From NCBI GenBank assembly GCA_900543485.1, contig UQRM01000053.1:1-9213 (forward strand): DNA of 9,213 nt, given 5' to 3'. Below, piece by piece: positions 4,182 through 9,213 of the stretch. Origin of the DNA: an uncultured Eubacterium sp. GTDB lineage: Bacteria; Bacillota; Clostridia; Peptostreptococcales; Anaerovoracaceae. Under the pieces are notes generated by a model. That model was not told where the DNA came from. It saw only the letters and a list, made by a program, of their open reading frames with translations, and ran no database searches. Position 1 is the first letter of the stretch. Every line of letters starts with the position of its first letter. A program made the position numbers and the translations under genes.

Positions 4182-6560
4182 ATGGTAAGCGAAAGAATAA
4201 AGAGACTCAAGGACAAATATTTCAATACGATACCGCAGATCACGGCGGAGAGGCTGGTACTGGCGACGGAAGGATATAAACAGTTTGCCGGTGACGCCGT
4301 TCCGATTTTCAGAGCCAAGGTGGTCAACCACATCATGGAAAACATGACGACGCTGATAATGGATGACGAACTTATCGTAGGGACAGAGACTAACGCTTAT
4401 AAAGGGGCTAATCTCCATCCTGAGTTTCAGTCCAGTTCCTGGTATGTCAGCGATATAGACAGCTTTGCGACCAGGGAAAAGGATCCGTATTACATTTCTC
4501 CGGAGGACAGGGAAACTATACTGGAGACTCTCAGGTACTGGGAAGGCAAGTCAATGGAAGATCTGTCAGAGACGGCCATGCCGAAGAAGATCAAGGAGCT
4601 GGAAAAGGACGATATCATCTGCGTCGGCTTGGAAAACGGAGTCTCGGGCGAGACCACCTGCGATCATGAAAAGATCCTGACCATAGGATTGAAGGGCTAC
4701 ATAGAAGAGTGCCAGCGGAACATAGACAGCATTATCCCTCAGACTATGGAGGAACAGGCAAAGGTGGATTTCTGGAAAGCTTGTATCATCCAGAGCGAAG
4801 GGTTGATAACTTATGCCCACAGGATGGCGGACGAAGCGGAAAGACAGGCTGCTTCGTGTTCCGACGGAAAGAGGAAGAAGGAACTGCTGACTATCGCGGA
4901 AAACTGCCGTACAGTTCCGGAAAACCCGCCGAAGACTTTTTATCAGGCACTCCAGGCCATATGGTTCGTTCATGTGTATTTTTACATCGAAGTATGTACC
5001 ACTGCCTGTGGATTCGGACGATTCGACCAGTACATGTGGCCGCTGTATAAAAAAGACGTGATAGACGAGAAGAATATCACCAGGGAGGAAGCGTTGGAAA
5101 TGCTGGAATGTCTCTATCTCAAGACATGTGAGGTCTATGAGGTGAGGGACGACTGGTACGCTACAGCTTTCGCCGGGTATCCTATGTGGCAGACCCTGGT
5201 GGTAGGCGGTCAGACCAGAGACGGAAAGGATGCCACTAACGATCTGTCGTATCTCTGCCTGGAGGCAGCGGACGAGCTGCAGGTAAAGCAGCCTGTGATG
5301 GCAGTGAGAGTGTGGGAGAAGACTCCAGAGGATCTGATAAGGTTTGGCTGCAAGATGATACAGGAAGGGCAGGCGAATCCGGGCTTTTTCAGCGATGAAG
5401 CGGCTATCGAGATCTGCCTCAGCAAGGGCCGGGGAAGCACCATCGAAGAAGCCAGAGATTGGACCATTGTAGGATGCACTCAGCCGGCGCCGGGAGGCGG
5501 GCAGGCGGACGGTTCGCCTGACGCGGGCTATGTCAATATGGGAAAGATGATAGAATTTGTCCTTCATAACGGCGTGGATCCTGCCACCGGGAAGCTGATG
5601 GGATTGGAGACAGGTGATCCGAGGGATTTCAAAGATATAGAAGAATTCAAGGATGCTCTCAAGAAACAGATAATCCATCACTACGGTCTTATAAGGACCG
5701 GATACAATTTGATGCAGAGTATCCATATGAACAGATATCCGGTGATCTTCGCTTCCATGGTGACGAAGGGTTGTGTAGAAAGCGGCAAGTCCGTCCAGCA
5801 CGGCGGGGCGAGATATTCCACCTGCGGGCTTTACATAACGGGAGCAGCCAACCTGGCGGATTCCATCGCGGCAGTAGAAAAATGCGTGTTCGAGGATCGG
5901 GATCTGACCATGGATGAACTGATCAGAGCATGTGACACGAATTTCGAGGGACAGGAGCGTATCAGACAGATGCTCCTCAACAAGCCGGAAAAATACGGGA
6001 ACAACTCGCCTCACGTAGACGCTATATATAAGGAAATGATGCATTATATCGCTGACACAGTGCAGCAGTGGCAGGACGCCAGAGGCGGATATTACGCCTT
6101 CGGCATCGATTCCCAGACTATGAACATCCCTCACGGAGAGGTGACGGGAGCACTGCCTGACGGAAGGATGGCGGGAGAGCCTTTCTGCGACGCGTCGTCG
6201 CCTATGATGGGAAGAGATGTCCATGGCCCGACGTCTACAGTCAAGTCGGTAGCATCAATGGAGCCGGCTGATTTCCATGAAGGTGCGCTGTACAATCTCA
6301 GGTTCGATCCTCACGGAGTCCAGGGAGAAGCCGGAAAAGATATCATAGAAGGTGTCGTGAAGACATATTTCCAGGACGGCGGCCAACATATACAGATAAA
6401 CGTGGTGGATAACGAGACTTTGAAAAAGGCTCAGGAGAAACCTGAGGATTACAAAGGACTGATGGTCAGAGTGGCCGGATATATGGCTTATTTCACAGAA
6501 TTGGACAAGAGCGCCCAGGATGTGATCATCTACAGGACGCCGCACTTGTCACGACAGTGA
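4182..6560 (+). CDS. glycyl radical enzyme, pyruvate formate-lyase-like, substrate unknown
   Basis: This 792-residue protein belongs to the PFL-like glycyl radical enzymes, which carry a stable glycyl radical that moves to a Cys to start chemistry on the substrate. The glycyl loop RVAGYMAYF puts the radical on G766, 26 residues from the end. The barrel framework is intact: CGFGRFDQYMWPLY (276-289), AGYPMWQTLVVGGQTRDG (331-348), GFFSDEAA (401-408), the thiyl loop VGCTQP (430-435, Cys 432), and DGRMAGEP with SSPMMGRDVHGPT (660-683). Two familiar positions differ from my recollection of the family. The loop GCVE, whose Glu is an acid/base in diol, choline and hydroxyproline enzymes, is GCTQ, with Q434. 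The GH...D(Y/H)EK(V/I)L motif is GETTCDHEKIL, with E157 in place of His. It is therefore not plain pyruvate formate-lyase, and not a confident eliminase. ATG 4182 follows GGGGAGG (4171-4177) by four bases. The activase gene starts within 10 bases of its stop. Confidence 0.96.
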   Translation: MVSERIKRLKDKYFNTIPQITAERLVLATEGYKQFAGDAVPIFRAKVVNHIMENMTTLIMDDELIVGTETNAYKGANLHPEFQSSSWYVSDIDSFATREKDPYYISPEDRETILETLRYWEGKSMEDLSETAMPKKIKELEKDDIICVGLENGVSGETTCDHEKILTIGLKGYIEECQRNIDSIIPQTMEEQAKVDFWKACIIQSEGLITYAHRMADEAERQAASCSDGKRKKELLTIAENCRTVPENPPKTFYQALQAIWFVHVYFYIEVCTTACGFGRFDQYMWPLYKKDVIDEKNITREEALEMLECLYLKTCEVYEVRDDWYATAFAGYPMWQTLVVGGQTRDGKDATNDLSYLCLEAADELQVKQPVMAVRVWEKTPEDLIRFGCKMIQEGQANPGFFSDEAAIEICLSKGRGSTIEEARDWTIVGCTQPAPGGGQADGSPDAGYVNMGKMIEFVLHNGVDPATGKLMGLETGDPRDFKDIEEFKDALKKQIIHHYGLIRTGYNLMQSIHMNRYPVIFASMVTKGCVESGKSVQHGGARYSTCGLYITGAANLADSIAAVEKCVFEDRDLTMDELIRACDTNFEGQERIRQMLLNKPEKYGNNSPHVDAIYKEMMHYIADTVQQWQDARGGYYAFGIDSQTMNIPHGEVTGALPDGRMAGEPFCDASSPMMGRDVHGPTSTVKSVASMEPADFHEGALYNLRFDPHGVQGEAGKDIIEGVVKTYFQDGGQHIQINVVDNETLKKAQEKPEDYKGLMVRVAGYMAYFTELDKSAQDVIIYRTPHLSRQ

Positions 6561-6568
6561 GGTGCCGG

Positions 6569-7507
6569 ATGACATCAAAGGAAGATGAGCGTGTCCTTGT
6601 CGGCAGCATCCAGAAGTTCTCAACAGAAGATGGCCCGGGGATCAGGACAACGGTGTTCCTTAAAGGATGCCCTTTGAAATGCAGATGGTGCCACAATCCG
6701 GAGATGATAGATCCGAAGCAGCAGCTGATGAGGATCACAGGAAATTGCATCGGTTGCGGCCACTGCGTCAGCGTATGCCCCCATGGGGCGGTGAGGATAA
6801 AGGCGGATAAAGGCATTGTCATAGACAGAGAAAAGTGCGATGTGTGCCTTAAATGCGCTGACGGCTGTTACGCGAAAGCGCTAAAAGCCGTGGCGGAATC
6901 TATGACTGTGGATGAGATAATGGATGTGGTAGAACAGGACAGGGGATTTTATGACAATACAGGCGGTGGAATGACTCTCAGCGGAGGAGAGGTGCTGATG
7001 CATGGCGAGGTGGCCGGAAGGCTCATCGACGAAGCAGGGCGCCGCGGCATAGATGTCTGCCTGGATACATCAGGCTATGGGGAGCCGGAAACTCTGAAGG
7101 GATTGGCAGTAAGGAAAAATGTGGCCCATATCCTTTATGATATGAAGTCTGTAGATGATGAAATACATAAAAAATATACCGGAGTCAGCAATGAGATGAT
7201 ACTGGAAAATCTCAGGATGCTGGCGGCAGACGAGCATATCAGGACAAAGCTGATCATGAGGATGCCTCTGATATCAGGGATCAATGACAGCGAGACCATC
7301 ATCAGAAGGACAGGGGAATTTTACCGCAAGCTGGGCATCGGTCGCGTGGATCTGTTGCCGTATCATAATTTCGGGATCGGCAAAATGAGGAATACAGGCG
7401 GGATGCAGGAGGAGTTTCGACAGCCGTCAAAGGAGCGGCTTGAAGAGATAGAGAGCTATTTCAGAAATGAGATAAATCTAAGAGTGGAGATATTGGGAAG
7501 AGCATAG
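6569..7507 (+). CDS. glycyl radical enzyme activating enzyme (radical SAM)
   Basis: This enzyme uses S-adenosylmethionine and a 4Fe-4S cluster to abstract hydrogen from the glycyl site (here G766) of the partner encoded just upstream. The N-terminal VGSIQKFSTEDGPGIRTTVFLKGCPLKC region is diagnostic. The radical SAM motif CxxxCxxC is at C34, C38 and C41. A ferredoxin-like insert follows with two further cluster motifs: C60, C63, C66, C70 and C90, C93, C96, C100. This is typical of activases for non-PFL glycyl radical enzymes; the activase of pyruvate formate-lyase itself lacks the insert. GGGMTLSGGE (about 132-141) is the SAM-binding region, and DTSGYG follows at 166-171. The length of 312 aa fits the family. 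ATG 6569 is chosen because GAGGTG (6559-6564) precedes it; the GTG at 6557 overlapping the upstream stop is the alternative. Coupled translation with the enzyme gene is likely. Confidence 0.96.
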   Translation: MTSKEDERVLVGSIQKFSTEDGPGIRTTVFLKGCPLKCRWCHNPEMIDPKQQLMRITGNCIGCGHCVSVCPHGAVRIKADKGIVIDREKCDVCLKCADGCYAKALKAVAESMTVDEIMDVVEQDRGFYDNTGGGMTLSGGEVLMHGEVAGRLIDEAGRRGIDVCLDTSGYGEPETLKGLAVRKNVAHILYDMKSVDDEIHKKYTGVSNEMILENLRMLAADEHIRTKLIMRMPLISGINDSETIIRRTGEFYRKLGIGRVDLLPYHNFGIGKMRNTGGMQEEFRQPSKERLEEIESYFRNEINLRVEILGRA

Positions 7508-7513
7508 GGAGAG

Positions 7514-7548
7514 ACTGCCTGGGACTGTGCGGTACCCGGCAGTGTTTT
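7514..7548 (+). other. hairpin with short T-run between activase and transporter genes
   Basis: ACTGCC (7514-7519) pairs with GGCAGT (7538-7543), and inside it GGG (7521-7523) with CCC (7535-7537) after a one-base bulge. GTTTT follows. As a terminator it is weak because the T-run is broken after four bases. It could lower transporter expression relative to the two enzyme genes, or protect the upstream message from decay. Confidence 0.45.
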
Positions 7549-7597
7549 CTGGTGTCTGGGGGAAAAGCAACAAATACATACTAGGAGAGGAAATTTT

Positions 7598-9010
7598 ATG
7601 GAGGGAACAAATTTAGGGATCATCACACTGATACCGGCGCTGAGCTTTCTTGTGTTCGCGCTGGTGACGAAGAAGTGTATCCTGAGCATCATATTGTCAG
7701 GAATGCTGGGATATATCTTTTACTACAAGGCATCGTTCTTCATGCCGATGATGGACGCGCTGTTGGAGGCTACATGTGACGCCGACAACAACTATATCGT
7801 CGTCATATGCCTGCTTTTCGGCTGTTTTGTGCAGCTGCTCAGGCAGTCCAAGGGAGCCATGGCGGTGGCCGATATGGCTCGAAGATATGTCAAGTCGGAA
7901 AAGCAAGTGCTGCTGATGACATGGATATGCGGAGTCATCATTTTTATCGACGATTATCTCAGCATCCTTGTGACGGCTAACTGCGTTCTGGATCTTTCCG
8001 ACGAATATAAGACGCCAAGGGAAATGCTGTGTTACATCATCAACACCACGTCAGCGCCAGTATGCTTGATAATACCTATCTCGGCATGGGTAGTGTTTTT
8101 CTCAGGCGTATTCGAGCAGCAGCCGGAGGCCGCAGTGGTAGGAGACAGCGCCATGGACATCTACTATCACATCATGCCGTATTTCTTCTATCCATTCCTG
8201 TGCGTGATATTCGTACTGTTGGTCATCCTGGGCATCGTGCCTAAGATGGGAGGTATAAAGAAGGCGTACAGGAGAGTAGAGGAGACAGGGCAGCTCTGGC
8301 CGCCATCCAGCAATGTACAGAATCAGGACGATGAGCTGGGCGAGGTCATGGGAGCCATAACAGATGACAGTAAGAAGGATGAAAAAGAGATAACTCCTCA
8401 TCTGTGGGCTTTCATAGTACCGATGGCTGTGGTGATAGTCGTGACTCTGTGGCTTGACGACATCCTCTATGGCGTGGCATGTGGTATATTCTCCTGCTTT
8501 GTGCTGTTTGTACCGACCAGGATAATGAGCATCGGAAAGTTCTGTGATACGTGTTACAAGGGTCTGGAAGACATGCTGTTTATCGCGGTAGTCTTGGTGA
8601 CATCACTGTTTTACAGAGATTCCATCGATCTTATCGGATTACCGGATTACCTGATAGACGTGGCGGGGCCGTACATGAGCGCAGAGTGGCTGCCTGCTAT
8701 TTCTTTCATACTGATAGGGCTGGTATGCTTCGCTACCGGTAATATATGGAGCGTTCCGGCTGTATGTACACCTATCATCCTGCCGATGGCGGCAGCCTGT
8801 GGAGCAAGCATACCTCTTACGCTGGGAGCTATAATTTCAGCTGCCTGCTTCGGAGCGCAGGCCTGCTTCTATTCCGACGTTACACTGCTGTCAGCTTCGG
8901 CTTGCAGGATAAACAACGTAGACTATGCCGTGGCTCAATTGCCTTACATAGGAATAGTTACGGCAATAAGCTTTGTCGGGTACATAGTGTGTGGCTTCGT
9001 AATGGTATAA
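7598..9010 (+). CDS. NhaC-family (Na+/H+ antiporter-like) membrane transporter, candidate lysine or lysine-analogue importer
   Basis: This is an integral membrane protein of 470 aa with about 11-12 hydrophobic segments. It matches the NhaC ion transporter family: FIDDYLSILVTANCVLDLSDEYKTPREMLCYIINTTSAPVCLIIPISAW (residues 116-164, here quoted as landmarks FIDDYLS, TPREMLCYI and TSAPVCLIIP) corresponds to the family's FFDDY...STAAP...ISTW core. TGNIWSVPA (380-388) and FGAQACFYSDVTLLSA (418-433) match the second half. D118 and D119 are likely ion-linked residues. A hydrophilic loop lies at about 216-267. Some members carry amino acids; those under lysine riboswitches have been proposed to be lysine transporters (LysW). 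Here the riboswitch is 3.6 kb upstream at the head of the operon, so cargo could be lysine or the substrate of the glycyl radical enzyme. It has 20 Cys residues (about 4%), many for a transporter. ATG 7598 follows GGAGAGG (7584-7590). Confidence 0.88.
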   Translation: MEGTNLGIITLIPALSFLVFALVTKKCILSIILSGMLGYIFYYKASFFMPMMDALLEATCDADNNYIVVICLLFGCFVQLLRQSKGAMAVADMARRYVKSEKQVLLMTWICGVIIFIDDYLSILVTANCVLDLSDEYKTPREMLCYIINTTSAPVCLIIPISAWVVFFSGVFEQQPEAAVVGDSAMDIYYHIMPYFFYPFLCVIFVLLVILGIVPKMGGIKKAYRRVEETGQLWPPSSNVQNQDDELGEVMGAITDDSKKDEKEITPHLWAFIVPMAVVIVVTLWLDDILYGVACGIFSCFVLFVPTRIMSIGKFCDTCYKGLEDMLFIAVVLVTSLFYRDSIDLIGLPDYLIDVAGPYMSAEWLPAISFILIGLVCFATGNIWSVPAVCTPIILPMAAACGASIPLTLGAIISAACFGAQACFYSDVTLLSASACRINNVDYAVAQLPYIGIVTAISFVGYIVCGFVMV

Positions 9011-9044
9011 GTACGTTTTTACACATGCTGACCGCATAAAAAAG

Positions 9045-9083
9045 CTCTATGTGAATGGACGGACCATTCGCATAGAGTTTTTT
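9045..9083. terminator. strong bidirectional intrinsic terminator
   Basis: A 14-bp stem with one G-U pair runs from CTCTATGTGAATGG (9045-9058) to CCATTCGCATAGAG (9064-9077), with loop ACGGA and TTTTTT at 9078-9083. On the opposite strand the A-run before the stem (9038-9043) gives a matching T-run. It ends the transporter operon and also serves the convergent minus-strand reading frame, whose stop touches it. Confidence 0.93.
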
Positions 9084-9213
9084 AGTAGCAGTGACCGCGG
9101 CAGTGGAGATGATGGAACAAGGCCCTGTTACCATTCATCAGAACGATCAGATCGTTATGTTCTACGGCCCCAATTCCTGGAGCTATACCCTGTTGGGCCA
9201 TATCGATGATCTC
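9082..9213 (-). CDS. C-terminal part of a convergent gene of unknown function (partial)
   Basis: Reading the minus strand from the right edge gives 43 residues, from EIIDMAQQGIAPGIGAVE through NDLIVLMNGNRALFHHLHC, ending in RGHCY and TAA (complement of 9082-9084). The tail is rich in His and Cys (HHLHCRGHCY), which may mean a metal site. The stop lies exactly at the edge of the bidirectional terminator, as expected for a gene end. I do not recognise the family. The plus strand is also open here in the mirrored frame, but a plus gene would start right after a strong terminator without promoter or a well-placed ribosome binding site. The minus strand is preferred. Confidence 0.5.
   Translation of the reverse strand, partial: EIIDMAQQGIAPGIGAVEHNDLIVLMNGNRALFHHLHCRGHCY

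Noticed and set aside
4025..4279. 84-codon GTG-start frame over the leader terminator and the 5' end of the glycyl radical enzyme
   Set aside because: It crosses the terminator hairpin, has no ribosome binding site and reads as random Arg/Gly-rich sequence.
5769..5780. GCVE at residues 530-533 of the glycyl radical enzyme as the radical Cys motif
   Set aside because: It lies in the later GCVESGK stretch, which in relatives is a separate conserved segment. The radical Cys follows the ARDWTIVG stretch, giving C432 in GCTQP.
4566..6224. 552-codon minus-strand open frame opposite the glycyl radical enzyme gene
   Set aside because: The plus-strand protein is complete with all family motifs. The minus frame is a by-product of codon bias and its translation resembles no protein.
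9109..9213. plus-strand gene start MMEQGPVTIHQNDQ at the right edge
   Set aside because: It would start right after a strong terminator with no promoter, and its GGAG sits too close to the start. The minus-strand frame in the same register has a stop well placed at the terminator.

Overview
The window looks like chromosomal DNA of a strict or facultative anaerobe of the Firmicutes, most likely class Clostridia. The reasons are near-balanced base composition, heavy use of AGG/AGA (Arg) and ATA (Ile) codons, strong GGAGG-type ribosome binding sites, an oxygen-sensitive glycyl radical enzyme with its radical SAM activase, and a Firmicutes-style lysine riboswitch. I cannot name the genus. There are no tRNA or rRNA genes, CRISPR arrays, insertion sequences or phage genes.

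Left part (1-1012): a possible tail of an upstream gene, a 69-residue helical protein of unknown function, and an RNA 2',3'-cyclic phosphodiesterase (thpR). Middle-left (1013-3669): an AT-rich leader with a probable extended -10 promoter, then a compact operon of a thiol peroxidase (bcp), the peroxide-stress protein YaaA with no gap after it, and a family III (CaiB/BaiF) CoA-transferase overlapping yaaA by one base (TGATG).

The most interesting part is 3670-9083. A 512-base gap without a gene holds, in order, two copies of an 11-base direct repeat, a perfect 10-bp inverted repeat sitting on the -35 box of a near-consensus promoter, a 5' hairpin, a complete lysine riboswitch aptamer (five-way junction signatures plus a 6-bp L2-L3 kissing pair), and an intrinsic terminator about 80 bases before the next start codon. 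The transcript it controls encodes a 792-residue glycyl radical enzyme, its activating enzyme, and a transporter-like protein of the NhaC (Na+/H+ antiporter) family. It ends at a strong bidirectional terminator. The right edge holds the probable C-terminus of a gene on the minus strand.

How it fits together: NhaC-family proteins under lysine riboswitches are known candidate lysine transporters (called LysW in comparative genomics), so the transporter fits the riboswitch. The glycyl radical enzyme does not belong to any lysine pathway I know. Its thiyl-radical loop reads GCTQ instead of the usual GCVE, and the family's usual GH...D(Y/H) motif reads GETTCDH. The three genes therefore look like a lysine-responsive uptake and radical-chemistry module for lysine or a lysine-like compound, with undetermined substrate. 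A lysine-repressed switch would favour salvage or supply of lysine over its breakdown, but the direction of the switch is not proved by the sequence.
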